Assembly: GCF_000337455.1 (NCBI RefSeq)
Contig: NZ_AOIU01000047.1
Coordinates: 85,955-149,954, forward strand
DNA from: Halosimplex carlsbadense 2-9-1
GTDB taxonomy: Archaea > Halobacteriota > Halobacteria > Halobacteriales > Haloarculaceae
Direction: 5' to 3'
Length of the DNA: 64,000 bases
In this document: positions 28,345 through 37,349 of the stretch, piece after piece
Layout: every line of letters starts with the position of its first letter
Position numbering within the stretch: the stretch's first letter is position 1
Made by a program: the position numbers and the translations under genes
Notes under the pieces: generated by a model
Told to the model about the DNA's origin: nothing
Database searches by the model: none
What the model saw: only the letters and a program-made list of their open reading frames with translations

Positions 28345-29520
28345 CTACACCGGGCTCAGCGCGCCGACTCGCTCGGGCCACTCGGTCAGCGAGACGTAGT
28401 AGCCGGCGAACAGCGAGTACACGACGACGGCGGGCCCGAGGAAGTTACGCCAGCCGGCCACCCAGATGCCCATCGCGGTGACGACGACCGCGGCCAGCGG
28501 CGTCGCCCACAGCGCGAGCAGGTCCCACTCCTCGCGCCGTATCGCCGCCCGGACCCCGAGCGCGGCGAGGATCAGCAGGGGCGTGAGCGTCAGGACCGTC
28601 CGGACCGTGTGCCCCGACGACCAGCCGGGCATCACCGGCGAGAAGAACCACAGCCCGCGAAGGACGGCGATGGCGACGACGTGCTCGGCGTTGGCGACGA
28701 AGAAGTCGAGGACGCCGCTGGCCGTCGCGGGGTCGTAGCCGTAGACGACGCGCTCGGGCGTGACGATAATCCCCTCGCGCCAGTGGTACAGCATCGACCC
28801 CTTCGCCCAGCCGAACTGCAGGCGATAGGCGATGGCCGCGGCGAGGACGCCGACGATGCCGAGGTTCACCTTCGCCGGGAAGCCGAGGTTCAGCCGGCGG
28901 TCGCTGGTCGCCGGCAGGAGGTCGTAGAGCAGGTACGCGCCGACGATTGGCAGCCCGTTCGGGCGAACTAGCGCGACGAGGCCCAGCGACCCGAGCGCGA
29001 ACAGTCGGTTGCGGGTCGTCGGCGTCGTGTGGTAGTGCGCCAGGCGCCACAGCGCGAGCGCGAGCGCGAACGTGAGCATGAACTCCGACTGCGGACGGAC
29101 GACCCACCGGTACACCTCCCACTGGAGGGCGAGCGCGACACCGGCGACGATGCCCGCCGACCGACCGGCCAGGTGGCGACCGGTAGCGTAGACGAGGACG
29201 CAGGCGAGCGCTGAGAGCACGACCTGGACGCCGACCCAGCCGTGGACCCACTCGCCGGTCGCTTTCAGCCAGCCGCAGTAGGGGAGCCAGTAGCCGGAGT
29301 AGGCGAGCGCGCGGCTCCCGAACAGGGTCCCGGCGGAGAGCTCGTTGCACCACGCCACGTAGCGGGTGGCGTCGCGGACGACGTGGGTGCCCGTCTGGGC
29401 CCACATCCAGCCTCGGAGTCCGAGTGCGATCAGGAAGATCAGCGCGGCGTCGCGCGTGCCCGCCTCGTCCGGGAGGGGAGCGGCGAGGGCGTCGCGGACG
29501 CTGGAGTTGCGGAGGACCAT
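28345..29520 (-). CDS. GT-C-type membrane glycosyltransferase-like protein
   Basis: 391 residues with about nine to ten membrane segments. The N-terminal outer loop contains [17 protein letters not shown], in the place where PMT/GT39-like GT-C enzymes carry their catalytic Asp. [21 protein letters not shown] is a typical second signature. The likely role is transfer of sugars from lipid carriers on the outer side of the membrane. The start at 29520 has TTTTTCAAA about 26 nt upstream; a GTG 18 nt further upstream is less likely. No operon partner; dcd follows 98 nt downstream on the same strand. Confidence 0.65.
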   Translation of the reverse strand: MVLRNSSVRDALAAPLPDEAGTRDAALIFLIALGLRGWMWAQTGTHVVRDATRYVAWCNELSAGTLFGSRALAYSGYWLPYCGWLKATGEWVHGWVGVQVVLSALACVLVYATGRHLAGRSAGIVAGVALALQWEVYRWVVRPQSEFMLTFALALALWRLAHYHTTPTTRNRLFALGSLGLVALVRPNGLPIVGAYLLYDLLPATSDRRLNLGFPAKVNLGIVGVLAAAIAYRLQFGWAKGSMLYHWREGIIVTPERVVYGYDPATASGVLDFFVANAEHVVAIAVLRGLWFFSPVMPGWSSGHTVRTVLTLTPLLILAALGVRAAIRREEWDLLALWATPLAAVVVTAMGIWVAGWRNFLGPAVVVYSLFAGYYVSLTEWPERVGALSPV

Positions 29521-29610
29521 GGGTAGCACCGCTGACACGACCCACCTTTGAAAAACTTCTTCATGCGCTCGCAGCGTCGCGAGCGTCGACGGACCCGGCC
29601 GCAGCGACTC

Positions 29611-31134
29611 TCACTCGGCCGGCTCGTAGACGAACCGCTCGACGCGAGCCGGCGTCGCGTCGGCGGGGCCGCCGTCGGCGACGGCGTAGGGGCCGACCGT
29701 CACGCCGGTGAACCCGCCCGCGACCTCCGTCGAGAGGTACTTCGACCGGGCCTCGGCGACGACCTCGCCGTCGACGCGGAACTCGTAGTTCTCCGCCGTC
29801 GCGTCGACGCCGAGCGTCGCTCGCTCGCCGACCGATTCGCGCGCGAGCACGTCGGTCGCGTCGCCGACGGTGACGCGGACGAGGGCCGTCGATCCGCCTT
29901 CGGCTCCGCCCCCGGTGTCACCGTCGCCCCCGCCGACGACCCCGACTTCGTAGTGGTGCTGTTCGTCCATGACCAGCGCCAGGCCCGCCTCCTCGCCGGG
30001 GTCGGGGTCGAAGACCAGATCGGCGCGGATCCGGCAGTCGAAGTTCGTCTGCCGGCGGGCGAGGAAGGTCGTCCCCGTCTCGTCTAGCGTCTCGGGACCG
30101 CCCCGGAGGACGAGGCCGTCGTCGGTGAACGCGTAGCGGTCCCGGTCGGGCGTCCGCCGGTAGAGGAACTCGTGGCTGCGCCCCTCGGAGAAGTCGGTGT
30201 CCGTGTGTTCGACCGGGTCCGGGTCGGCATCTGCGCGAGCGGGGTCGCCCGGCAACGTGTCCGCGTCGATCTCGGGCGGAATCGCGCCGCTCTCGACGAC
30301 CGGCCAGCCCTCGTCCCAGGAGACGGGCGCGAGGAACGTCTCGCGGCCGAGGTGGTGCCAGCCGGGGAACCCGCCGCGCGGGCGGATGCCCAGGCAGACC
30401 AGCCACCAGTTCCCGTCGGCGTCGGTGACGAAGTCGGCGTGGCCCGCCGCGTGTACGTCGCGGTAGAAGTCGTCGCGGTGGGTGAGGATCGGGTTCTGGG
30501 GATGGGGGTCGAACGGTCCCGTCGGGTCGTCGCTCCGACCCACCATCACCGAGTGGCCGGTGTGGGTGCCGCCCTCGGCGACGACGAGGTAGTAGCTCCC
30601 CGCCCGCTCGTAGAGATGCGGCGCTTCGGCGTGGGGGTCCTCGTGGCCGGTCCAGACGGTGTACTGCTCGCCGAGTTCTCCCGTCCCGGGGTCGATCTCG
30701 GCCTGTTCGATCCGCCGGTCGTCGTCGGTGGTGAAGTAGGTGAAATAGCAGGTGTCACCCTCGAAGAACAGGTCCGGGTCGATCCCCGGCGCGTCGACGG
30801 AGACCGGGTCGGACCACTCGCCCGCCGGGTCCTCGGCGGTGACGACGAAGTGGCCGCCGCCGCTCGTGTTCGTCGACGTGAGGTAGAACGTGCCGTCGTG
30901 CTCCCGGATCGTCGGCGCGAAGATCCCGCCGGAGGTCCGGGCGTCGCGAGTGTCCAGTTGCGACTCGCGCGTGAGCGCGTGGCCGATCGGCTCCCAGTCG
31001 ACCAGGTTCTCGCTCCGGTAGAGCGGGAGGCCGGGGACGTACTCGAAGGAACTCGTCGTCAGATAGAACGTCTCGCCGACGCGGCATATCGAGGGGTCGG
31101 GGTGGAATCCGGGTAGGACGGGGTTCGATGGCAT
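29611..31134 (-). CDS. Glycoside hydrolase family 43, beta-xylosidase-like
   Basis: 507 residues from the ATG at 31134. [15 protein letters not shown] opens the five-bladed propeller; Asp13 is the expected general base, Asp119 (GIDPDL) the pKa modulator and Glu170 (HAEAPH) the general acid. The C-terminal 180 residues ([10 protein letters not shown]..., [16 protein letters not shown]) form the concanavalin-like beta-sandwich found in GH43 xylosidases. It should release xylose or arabinose from xylo-oligosaccharides. No signal peptide is present, so it is probably intracellular and acts on imported oligosaccharides. A Gly/Asp-rich insertion ([14 protein letters not shown]) lies in the sandwich domain. 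Confidence 0.9.
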   Translation of the reverse strand: MPSNPVLPGFHPDPSICRVGETFYLTTSSFEYVPGLPLYRSENLVDWEPIGHALTRESQLDTRDARTSGGIFAPTIREHDGTFYLTSTNTSGGGHFVVTAEDPAGEWSDPVSVDAPGIDPDLFFEGDTCYFTYFTTDDDRRIEQAEIDPGTGELGEQYTVWTGHEDPHAEAPHLYERAGSYYLVVAEGGTHTGHSVMVGRSDDPTGPFDPHPQNPILTHRDDFYRDVHAAGHADFVTDADGNWWLVCLGIRPRGGFPGWHHLGRETFLAPVSWDEGWPVVESGAIPPEIDADTLPGDPARADADPDPVEHTDTDFSEGRSHEFLYRRTPDRDRYAFTDDGLVLRGGPETLDETGTTFLARRQTNFDCRIRADLVFDPDPGEEAGLALVMDEQHHYEVGVVGGGDGDTGGGAEGGSTALVRVTVGDATDVLARESVGERATLGVDATAENYEFRVDGEVVAEARSKYLSTEVAGGFTGVTVGPYAVADGGPADATPARVERFVYEPAE

Positions 31135-31263
31135 GTCCCACCGCTCGACGGGGCGGGTGGTAACTCCTGCGGACCCTCGTCGGCGCCGGACCGTCGCGGT
31201 CGCCGGGCGCTCGTCCGGTGGGGGATGGAAAGGCAGATACGCCGGCCCGCCCACCCCGACGAT

Positions 31264-31602
31264 ATGAAACAGGCCATCGTCGCCCGCGCCGACCTCAGAA
31301 TGGGCGAGGGGAAGCTCGCAGCGCAAGTCGCCCACGCGTCGCTCATGGCCTTCGAGGACGCCGACCGACAGGCCGCCAGCGAGTGGAAAGGCAGCGGCCA
31401 GAAGAAAGTCGTCCTCCAGGCCGACGGCGAATCGCAGCTGTTCGAACTCGCCGACAAGGCCGAACGCGAGGGCCTGCCCCACGCTGTCGTCCGCGACGCC
31501 GGCCACACCCAGCTCGAACCCGGCACCGCCAGCGCCCTCGCCGTCGGTCCCGCCCGCGACGATCTGGTGGACAAGGTGACCGGGGACCTCTCGCTGTACT
31601 GA
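31264..31602 (+). CDS. pth2: Peptidyl-tRNA hydrolase, Pth2 type
   Basis: 112 residues. It cleaves peptidyl-tRNA released during abortive translation, recycling t[47 protein letters not shown] and the final ALAVGPAR motif are the archaeal/eukaryotic Pth2 signatures, including the conserved Lys, Asp and Thr of the active site. The internal ATG at 31264 is chosen because it gives the canonical N terminus. Cytoplasmic. Adjacent genes are unrelated. Confidence 0.97.
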   Translation: MKQAIVARADLRMGEGKLAAQVAHASLMAFEDADRQAASEWKGSGQKKVVLQADGESQLFELADKAEREGLPHAVVRDAGHTQLEPGTASALAVGPARDDLVDKVTGDLSLY

Positions 31603-31742
31603 TCGGGGTCGATCGACCGATTCACGTCGCGGACAACTCGCGTCCATTCCTCCCGTGGCCGCGGGCATCTGGCACGTGAAGCTGAAATTACCTCCCGGTG
31701 TCGGCAACTTCGCTTAACACGTCAGCCAGTCAGAATTCGCGT

Positions 31743-32135
31743 ATGGTAAAATGGATGGCCGTAGCCTACGGAATCGTCGCATCGCTCGTAATCGGGCTCC
31801 TCGGTGGACTGGGTCTCCCGTTCACCGATGCGACGCTCCCGACGCTCGGTGCGGGGGTGACCGGCCTCGTCGCCGGCGCGATAGCCGGATACGCCGCCCG
31901 TGAGGGGTTGGGTGGCGGCGCGCTCCACGGGTTCCTGGCGACGACGATCGGGGGGATCCTCGTCGCGCTGGTCCTCCTGTTCGCCGGGACGCTCGTGGCG
32001 GGTATCTTCGGGTTCAGCGCCGGCGTCGTCGCGCTGATCTGGGTCGCCGCGACCGGGATCCCCGGCGCGGTCGGCGGTGCGATCGGCGGCGCCGTCGCAC
32101 CGGAAGCGGAGGCGGCCGGCCAGCCCGTCGCCTGA
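31743..32135 (+). CDS. Small membrane protein, DUF5518-like
   Basis: 130 residues. Four hydrophobic Gly/Ala/Leu-rich segments (about 5-27, 34-50, 58-85, 88-118) with AGYAAREGLGGGALHGFLATTIGGI between them match the small DUF5518-type membrane proteins that are abundant in haloarchaea. The function is unknown. The start ATG is at 31743; CGCTTAAC lies about 30 nt upstream. The longer frame beginning at 31698 would swallow that element. Confidence 0.7.
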   Translation: MVKWMAVAYGIVASLVIGLLGGLGLPFTDATLPTLGAGVTGLVAGAIAGYAAREGLGGGALHGFLATTIGGILVALVLLFAGTLVAGIFGFSAGVVALIWVAATGIPGAVGGAIGGAVAPEAEAAGQPVA

Positions 32136-32305
32136 CGGCCGCCCCCGTTCGCTCGGCCCCGAGTAGCCCGAGCGTATCGGGTCGAATCGCCGCATAGCGG
32201 TCCGATTCGGCGGCTTCACCGCCGCAATCGTCGGTTTTCCGTCGTCCGTTCGGCGGGACGGATGCCACGAGTTAAGCCCGCGTAGCCGAGAGGTAGGGTA
32301 TCGCC

Positions 32306-32407
32306 ATGACCGTGCGACCCGTCGCGACCCAGTACAGTCCCGACCGAACGCCGACTGCCGACGGTTCGCGGAGCCTACCGCGAGGCGGCCGCGGGGGGCG
32401 CCGCTGA
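32306..32407 (+). CDS. Possible 33-residue leader ORF coupled to the next gene
   Basis: An ATG at 32306, with TTAAGC about 28 nt upstream, opens a 33-codon frame rich in Arg, Gly and Pro. Its TGA overlaps the ATG of the membrane-protein gene (TGATG). The composition is unlike normal haloarchaeal proteins (basic rather than acidic), so it may be a leader peptide that couples translation, or simply untranslated leader sequence. The rest of the 270-nt gap (32136-32305) shows no gene. Confidence 0.3.
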   Translation: MTVRPVATQYSPDRTPTADGSRSLPRGGRGGRR

Positions 32408-32856
32408 TGTACGAGACGACCGCCGTCGCCCGACTCACTGGCGCGGTCTCCCTGCCGGTCGCGCTCGCGGTCTGGGGGCTGGGTTCCGTGCTCGCCGGCG
32501 GCGGGACGACCGCGTCGACGTGGGCGCTGGGGCTCGCCGTCATGTTTCCCGTCAGCGCGCTCGCGCTCGGATACGCCGGCGGCCGCACCCCGCCGAGGAC
32601 CGGGTCGGAGTACGCCCTCGGGCTCGTCGTCGCCGTCGCGGCCGCCTCGGTCACGTATCTCGCCGCGCTCGCGGTCGGCCTCCCGCTGGTCGCCACCCTC
32701 GTCGGGGCGAGCCCGTTCGAACTCCTCGTCGCCGCCAGTGGCTTCGGCCTGCTCGCGACGACGCTCGCGGTCGTCGACGCTCGGTACGTCCGGCACCCGC
32801 CCACCGCGGCCCGCCTCGAAGCGCGGTACCTCGACGACCCCGTCGGCGACGACTGA
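32407..32856 (+). CDS. Membrane protein, unknown function
   Basis: 149 residues with four likely membrane helices (about 9-29, 38-58, 70-92, 97-122) and a hydrophilic acidic tail (ARLEARYLDDPVGDD) expected in the cytoplasm. No recognised domain. Its ATG overlaps the stop of a 33-codon ORF. The psmA promoter begins about 100 nt downstream. Confidence 0.6.
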   Translation: MYETTAVARLTGAVSLPVALAVWGLGSVLAGGGTTASTWALGLAVMFPVSALALGYAGGRTPPRTGSEYALGLVVAVAAASVTYLAALAVGLPLVATLVGASPFELLVAASGFGLLATTLAVVDARYVRHPPTAARLEARYLDDPVGDD

Positions 32857-32956
32857 CCGGCCCCGCCGAGGCCCGAACCGTTACCGACGCCACCCCGGAC
32901 CGCTGGACGCCACCCCCAGCGCGACCGCTTCGAACTCACGGCCCCGGTGAAAAGGC

Positions 32957-32987
32957 CTATATATAGCAACTCCTAACTGGAGGTTAG
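32957..32987 (+). promoter_or_regulatory. Proteasome promoter with inverted repeat
   Basis: A strong TATA box, CCTATATATAGC (about 32956-32967), lies roughly 50 nt before the psmA ATG. Between it and the predicted transcription start is the inverted repeat CTAAC (32973-32977)/GTTAG (32983-32987) with spacer TGGAG. This is a plausible operator or an initially transcribed hairpin. Confidence 0.6.
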
Positions 32988-33012
32988 TCACGACGACTCA
33001 GTGACGCACACT

Positions 33013-33756
33013 ATGCAGGATCAGAACCAGCAGGCGTACGACCGCGGGACGTCGATCTTCTCGCCGGACGGACGCCTCTATCAGGTCGAGTACGCCCGGG
33101 AAGCGATCAAGCGCGGCACCGCCAGCGTCGGGGTTCGCACCGCCGACGGCGTGGTGCTCGCGGCGGACCGGCAGGTGCGATCGCCACTCGTCGAGGAACA
33201 GAGCATCGAGAAACTCCACCGCGTCGACGACCACATCGCGGTCGCGAGCGCGGGCCACGTCGCCGACGCGCGCCAACTCGTCGACTTCGCGCGCGAGCAG
33301 GCGCAGGTCAACAAGCTGCGCTACGACGAGCCGATCGGCGTCGAGTCGCTGGCCAAGGAGGTCACCGACTACATCCAGCGCTACACCCAGAGCGGCGGCG
33401 TCCGCCCGTTCGGCGTGGCGCTGGCCATCGGCGGCGTCGACCCCGACGGCACGCCGAAGCTCTTCGAGACGGACCCCTCGGGGACGCCCTACGAGTGGAA
33501 GGCGACCGCCATCGGCGGCAACCGCGAGGCGCTGCAGGGCTTCCTCGAAGACGAGTACCGCGCGGAGATGGATCTCGATTCAGGGATCTCCCTCGCGCTG
33601 GAGACCATCGCGCAGGGCGAGGACGACGAGGCGGTCGACCCCGCGGCCGCCGAGGTGACCGTGGTCGACACAGAGACCCACCGGGTGCGCTCGCTCGACC
33701 CCGAGGAGATCGCGAGCCACCTCGACGAGCTGGACGGAGGTGAGGCCGATGAGTAG
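33013..33756 (+). CDS. psmA: 20S proteasome alpha subunit
   Basis: 247 residues from the ATG at 33013 (a GTG at 33001 is the alternative). AYDRGTSIFSPDGRLYQVEYA is the universal alpha-subunit signature, including the YDR motif of the gate. The C-terminal part is strongly acidic. It forms the outer heptameric rings that gate the proteasome and dock PAN-type ATPases. It overlaps psmB by 8 nt, unusual in that many haloarchaea keep these genes apart, and ensures matched alpha and beta synthesis. Alpha subunits in haloarchaea are N-terminally acetylated, so the start choice matters (Met-Gln). Confidence 0.97.
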   Translation: MQDQNQQAYDRGTSIFSPDGRLYQVEYAREAIKRGTASVGVRTADGVVLAADRQVRSPLVEEQSIEKLHRVDDHIAVASAGHVADARQLVDFAREQAQVNKLRYDEPIGVESLAKEVTDYIQRYTQSGGVRPFGVALAIGGVDPDGTPKLFETDPSGTPYEWKATAIGGNREALQGFLEDEYRAEMDLDSGISLALETIAQGEDDEAVDPAAAEVTVVDTETHRVRSLDPEEIASHLDELDGGEADE

Positions 33757-34489
33757 ATTCACCGACCCGCTGACCGGCGCCGACGCCGTCGGCGACCCGA
33801 CCGCGCCCGAACTCACCGACGGGTTCGACGACGCGGGCGGGGCCGGCGGCGCGAACGCGGGGGACCGCGACGAGGGGAGCGTGAACAAGACCGGGACGAC
33901 CACCGTCGGCATCAGCACGGACGACGGCGTCATCGTCGCGACGGACCGGCGCGCCTCGCTGGGCGGTCGATTCGTCTCGAACAAGTCCGTCCAGAAGGTC
34001 GAGCAGATCCACCCGACCGGCGTCCTGACGCTGGTCGGCTCCGTGGGCGGCGCCCAGTCGTTCATCCGGACGCTCCGCTCGGAAGCGGACCTCTACGAGG
34101 TGCGCAAGGGCGAGTCGATCGGTATCCACGCGCTGGCGACGCTGGCGGGCAACTTCGCCCGCGGCGGGCCGTGGTTCGCCATCAACCCGATCCTCGCCGG
34201 CGTCGACGAGGAGGGCAGCCACGTCTACTCCATCGACCCCGCCGGCGGCGTCATGGCCGACGACTACACGGTCACCGGCTCGGGGATGCAGCTCGCCTAC
34301 GGGACCATCGAGGGCGAGTACGACGACGAGATGAGTATGGCCGACGCCCGCGACCTGGCCGTCCGGGCGGTCGACGCCGCCAGCGAGCGCGACACGGGCT
34401 CTGGCAACGGCGTCTACGTCGCGGAGGTCACCGCCGACGGCGTCGACATCGAGGGCTTCGACGACACTGACGCGGCGCTGGCCGAGTAG
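33749..34489 (+). CDS. psmB: 20S proteasome beta subunit precursor
   Basis: 246 residues from the ATG at 33749, with a perfect GGAGGTGA Shine-Dalgarno 5 nt upstream. An acidic propeptide of 49 residues ends NKTG, so cleavage before TTTVGI would expose Thr50 as catalytic nucleophile, the same Gly49-Thr50 junction described for Haloferax. ATDRRASLGGRFVSNK and TLVGSVGGAQSFI are beta-subunit signatures. It forms the inner proteolytic rings. It is translationally coupled to psmA (8-nt overlap). No second beta gene is in the window. Confidence 0.97.
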   Translation: MSRFTDPLTGADAVGDPTAPELTDGFDDAGGAGGANAGDRDEGSVNKTGTTTVGISTDDGVIVATDRRASLGGRFVSNKSVQKVEQIHPTGVLTLVGSVGGAQSFIRTLRSEADLYEVRKGESIGIHALATLAGNFARGGPWFAINPILAGVDEEGSHVYSIDPAGGVMADDYTVTGSGMQLAYGTIEGEYDDEMSMADARDLAVRAVDAASERDTGSGNGVYVAEVTADGVDIEGFDDTDAALAE

Positions 34490-34557
34490 CGACCGAGAAC
34501 GTGAACGGCGCCGGCCTCGCGACCCACCCGTTTCGGAGACGCGCGAGCGGCGGTCGC

Positions 34558-34830
34558 TCAGCTGTTGAGGAAGTAGACCTGTTTTCGGGCGTCGTGGAAG
34601 CTGTAGCGCGAGCCCACGAGGCCGGACTCTTCGAGTCGGTTGAGAGCGTAGCGGACGGTCCGGTCGGGCAGCAGCGACTCCTCGGCGAGCTGACCCTGCG
34701 AGAGCGGGGCGTCCGTCTCCAGTACTTTCGCGACTAGCTTCGCGCTCGGGGGGAGCTCGCGGAGTCGCTCGCGGAACTCGGCCTCACCCAGTGCTTCTTC
34801 GGCCGCGGGCTCGTCTATCGTCGTACTCAT
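34558..34830 (-). CDS. Small winged-helix transcriptional regulator
   Basis: 90 residues. The pattern LPPSAKLVAKVLETDAPLSQ followed by LPDRTVRYALNRLEESGLV and a wing (SRYSFHDARKQVYFL) is the compact MarR/TrmB-like winged helix widespread in haloarchaea. An acidic N-terminal tail precedes it. TTTTACC lies about 25 nt before the ATG, and an AT-rich inverted repeat lies just upstream, suggesting autoregulation. The neighbouring proteasome genes are convergent; a link between them is not shown. Confidence 0.85.
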   Translation of the reverse strand: MSTTIDEPAAEEALGEAEFRERLRELPPSAKLVAKVLETDAPLSQGQLAEESLLPDRTVRYALNRLEESGLVGSRYSFHDARKQVYFLNS

Positions 34831-34852
34831 ACTGCTTCGTCTCGCGAGAGTA

Positions 34853-34899
34853 CTGGTAAAAGTTGGCTATATGGATGACCAAATAGTCCAAACCATATA
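34853..34899 (-). promoter_or_regulatory. Promoter and AT-rich inverted repeat of the winged-helix gene
   Basis: On the minus strand CTTTTACC (34853-34860) is the TATA-like element. Upstream, TATATGG (34868-34874) and CCATATA (34893-34899) form a perfect 7-bp inverted repeat with an 18-nt spacer, strikingly AT-rich against its surroundings. It may bind the encoded regulator, or act as an upstream activator site for either direction. Confidence 0.5.
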
Positions 34900-35034
34900 A
34901 GGTCCCCTAGTATTTTCGCCCGTTCGTCGAACACATCGCCAGTAGGCGGCGGTTTCGGCGGGATCCGCACCCGAAAACCGGATGCCGTCGCTTACGAGGG
35001 CCACCTTTTCGGTGCCGTGGGCCGAGGAGTCGGT

Positions 35035-35445
35035 ATGTCGTCGATCCCCGAGTCGTACCACGAACTGTTCGAGAAAGAGACCTACGCGCACTTCGCGACG
35101 CTGACGCCGGAGGGGTTCCCGCACGTCACGCCGGTCTGGATCGACTACGACCCCGGAGCCGACCGAGTGCTGGTCAACACGGCGCGCGGGCGCCGCAAGG
35201 AGCGCAACGTCCGGGCGGACCCACGCGTCGGCGTGAGCATGGTCGACCCGGACGACGCCTACCGGTACTGCTCGGTGGTCGGCGAGGTGTCGGCGCTGAC
35301 CGACGAGGGCGCCGAGGACCACATCGACGGTCTGGCGGCCCGCTATCTGGGTACCGAGACGTACCCCGGGTACGAGAACGACCCGGGGCCCAGGATGATC
35401 GTCGAGATCCGGCCGGACGAGGTGTTCACGGCGGACGTCTCGTAG
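35035..35445 (+). CDS. PPOX-class F420-dependent oxidoreductase-like protein
   Basis: 136 residues from the ATG at 35035. YAHFATLTPEGFPHVTPVWIDYD and INTARGRRKERNV-type sequence (VNTARGRRKERNVRADPRV) identify the split-barrel pyridoxamine-phosphate-oxidase fold of the F420-binding Rv1155/Rv2607-like group. Such proteins reduce small substrates with F420H2 or store the cofactor. Cytoplasmic. CCTTTTCGG lies about 25 nt before the start. The substrate is unknown. Confidence 0.85.
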   Translation: MSSIPESYHELFEKETYAHFATLTPEGFPHVTPVWIDYDPGADRVLVNTARGRRKERNVRADPRVGVSMVDPDDAYRYCSVVGEVSALTDEGAEDHIDGLAARYLGTETYPGYENDPGPRMIVEIRPDEVFTADVS

Positions 35446-35520
35446 CGGCGACCCCGCGAGGCGAGGCCGGCAGAGAGGGGATCGGTCGACCCGGTCGGCC
35501 CCGAGCGCTTTCAGTACTCT

Positions 35521-35541
35521 TTTGCCCCCCGAGGGGGCAAA
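35521..35541 (+). promoter_or_regulatory. Perfect 9-bp inverted repeat before a methyltransferase gene
   Basis: TTTGCCCCC (35521-35529) and GGGGGCAAA (35533-35541) are exact inverse copies separated by CGA. The repeat ends 9 nt before the GTG start at 35551 and overlaps the only TATA-like stretch (CTCTTTTG). It is well placed for an operator; as RNA it would hide the start region. A terminator of the upstream gene is less likely, as that gene ends 76 nt earlier. Confidence 0.55.
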
Positions 35542-35550
35542 TTCGGTATC

Positions 35551-36261
35551 GTGAAGGGTCAGGAGTGGTACCAGCAGGAAACTGTCGTCGAGTCCTACGA
35601 GGACAAACGCTTCTCCCGCGGTGGGGGTCGGCTCACCGACCGGCTTGAGAAGGAGGCGGTCGGCGAAGCGCTCGCGCCCGTCGAAGGCAGGAAGATCCTC
35701 GAAATCGCCTGCGGCACCGGCCGCTTTTCCGTGATGCTCGCCCAGCAGGGAGCGGACGTGGTCGGGCTGGACATCTCGGCACCGATGCTCGGCGAGGGTC
35801 GGCGGAAGGCCCGCCAGGCCGGCGTCGACGACCACCTCGAGTTCCTCCGCGGGGACGCGGCCCGTCTGCCGTTCCCCGACGACCACTTCGACTCCGTGTT
35901 CGCCATCCGCTTTTTCCACCTCGTCGACGAGCCCAAGCGGTACCTCCGCGAACTCGCCCGGGTCTCCAGCGACCAGGTCGTCTTCGAGACGTACAACCGG
36001 TTTTCGGGTCGGTCGCTGTACAACTGGGCGCTCCCGATGGGGTCGCGGCTGTACTCCCGGCGGGAGGTCGACGGCATGCTCGCCGCCGCCGACCTGCGGC
36101 TGACCGACGAGACCCACGAGTTCGTCGTTCCCTTCGGCCTCTACCGCAAGCTCCCCGGCGGCGTCGCGAAGGCGTTCCGCAAGCTCGAGGAAGGGATCGA
36201 CCGCACGCCGCTGGGCGACAGCCTCGCCTCGATCTCCTACTGGTCGGCCACCGTCGAGTGA
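35551..36261 (+). CDS. Class I SAM-dependent methyltransferase
   Basis: 236 residues from GTG. ILEIACGTGRFSVML is SAM motif I, VVGLDISAPML motif II, FLRGDAARLPFPDDHFDSVFAIRFFHLV covers motifs III-IV, and the tail IDRTPLGDSLASISYWSATVE ends the domain. The N-terminal QEWYQQETVVESYEDKRF is typical of UbiE-like small-molecule methyltransferases. The substrate is not identifiable. A 9-bp inverted repeat lies immediately upstream, suggesting specific control. The GT2 gene downstream has its own TATA. Confidence 0.85.
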   Translation: MKGQEWYQQETVVESYEDKRFSRGGGRLTDRLEKEAVGEALAPVEGRKILEIACGTGRFSVMLAQQGADVVGLDISAPMLGEGRRKARQAGVDDHLEFLRGDAARLPFPDDHFDSVFAIRFFHLVDEPKRYLRELARVSSDQVVFETYNRFSGRSLYNWALPMGSRLYSRREVDGMLAAADLRLTDETHEFVVPFGLYRKLPGGVAKAFRKLEEGIDRTPLGDSLASISYWSATVE

Positions 36262-36342
36262 CCGACGGGCGGTCCGGTCCGCGGTCGGCCCCGCCTCGCA
36301 CAGCCGTCTAACTCGGATTCACGGCGCCCGTTCGTCCCACGA

Positions 36343-36350
36343 CTTTTATA
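36343..36350 (+). promoter_or_regulatory. TATA box of the GT2 gene
   Basis: CTTTTATA ends 25 nt before the ATG at 36375, an almost consensus haloarchaeal TATA box with leaderless spacing. Confidence 0.65.
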
Positions 36351-36374
36351 CGCATCGAGCCTGCTACGGACTGT

Positions 36375-37277
36375 ATGCAGCTCTCGGTGGTGGTTCCGAC
36401 GCTCGACGGCCGGGAGCAACTCGCCCGGACGCTCGACGCGCTGGCCGGGCACGTCCCCGCGGTCGAGGTGGTGGTGGTCAACGGCCCGTCGACCGACGGG
36501 ACGACCGGGATGGTCCGCGAGCGCGACGACGTGGACGTGCTCGTCGAGGTCGCCGACCGGACCGTCACGGCCGCGCGCAACGCCGGTATCGAACAGACCA
36601 CCGGTGACGCCGTCGCGCTGGTCGACCAGGGCCTGGCCGTGACCGACGAATGGTACGACTCGCTGGTCGAGGGCCTGACCGACGCCGACGTGGTCTCCGG
36701 CCCGGTCCACGAGCGACTGCGCGGCGGCATGACGACCGAAGCGGTCGAGTCCGACGCGCTCGCCGGCCGCGAGATAACGTACTTCAACGGCGGTAACGTG
36801 GCCTTTTCGCGACCCGCACTGGACGCGCTGGACGGCTTCGACGAGTACCTGGAGATCGGCAGCGCCCGCGACGGCGCCCACCGGCTGGCGAACCTCGACT
36901 ACGCGGTGACCTGGCAGTCCGGGATGGGCGTCGCCCGCCAGGTCGGCGCCGACGGCGGCGGCCCGACGAGCGAGCCCGGCTGGAAGTATCGCTCGCTCGC
37001 CTACCGCCTCGTCAAGAACTACGGCGTTCGCCCGCGTGTGGCCGCGCGGATGGTAGCCCACGCCGGCCGCGACGCGCTCGACTCGCTGCGCGACGTGGCT
37101 CGCGGCGACGGCACGCCGTCGAACTGGCTGACCACCGGCCGGGACGTGCTCTCGGGACTCGCTGTCGGCTCCAAGGACGGTCTCTGGGCACGCCTGCTCG
37201 ACCGATCGCCTCGCCGCAACCCGTACGGCCGTTCGGCCCGCTCGGACCGTGCCGTCGCCGTCTACGACCGCCGCTGA
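36375..37277 (+). CDS. Glycosyltransferase family 2
   Basis: 300 residues. LSVVVPTLDGREQL opens the GT-A fold, NGPSTDGTTGMV gives the nucleotide-binding loop, and VTAARNAGIEQTTGDAVALVDQG is the GT2 region, in which the usual DDD/DxD motif reads VDQG. YFNGGNVAFSRPALDALDGFDE is the acceptor-side signature. The DxD change is worth noting, though some haloarchaeal GT2 proteins vary here. No membrane segment; probably membrane-associated on the cytoplasmic face. The basic, hydrophobic C terminus (about 200-290) may bind membranes. Confidence 0.85.
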   Translation: MQLSVVVPTLDGREQLARTLDALAGHVPAVEVVVVNGPSTDGTTGMVRERDDVDVLVEVADRTVTAARNAGIEQTTGDAVALVDQGLAVTDEWYDSLVEGLTDADVVSGPVHERLRGGMTTEAVESDALAGREITYFNGGNVAFSRPALDALDGFDEYLEIGSARDGAHRLANLDYAVTWQSGMGVARQVGADGGGPTSEPGWKYRSLAYRLVKNYGVRPRVAARMVAHAGRDALDSLRDVARGDGTPSNWLTTGRDVLSGLAVGSKDGLWARLLDRSPRRNPYGRSARSDRAVAVYDRR

Positions 37278-37349
37278 CCGGCTGTCTTCTGCGTTCGAGC
37301 GTCCGTATCGTCGAACGACCGGACAGCGATTCGTGGTGAGAGTAGTGAG

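Noticed and set aside
32272..32796. 174-codon minus-strand frame
   Set aside because: Antisense to the membrane-protein gene; Arg/Glu-rich without motif.
35521..35541. Terminator of the PPOX gene
   Set aside because: The hairpin is 76 nt past the stop, has no T run after it, and lies directly before the next start; an operator is the better reading.
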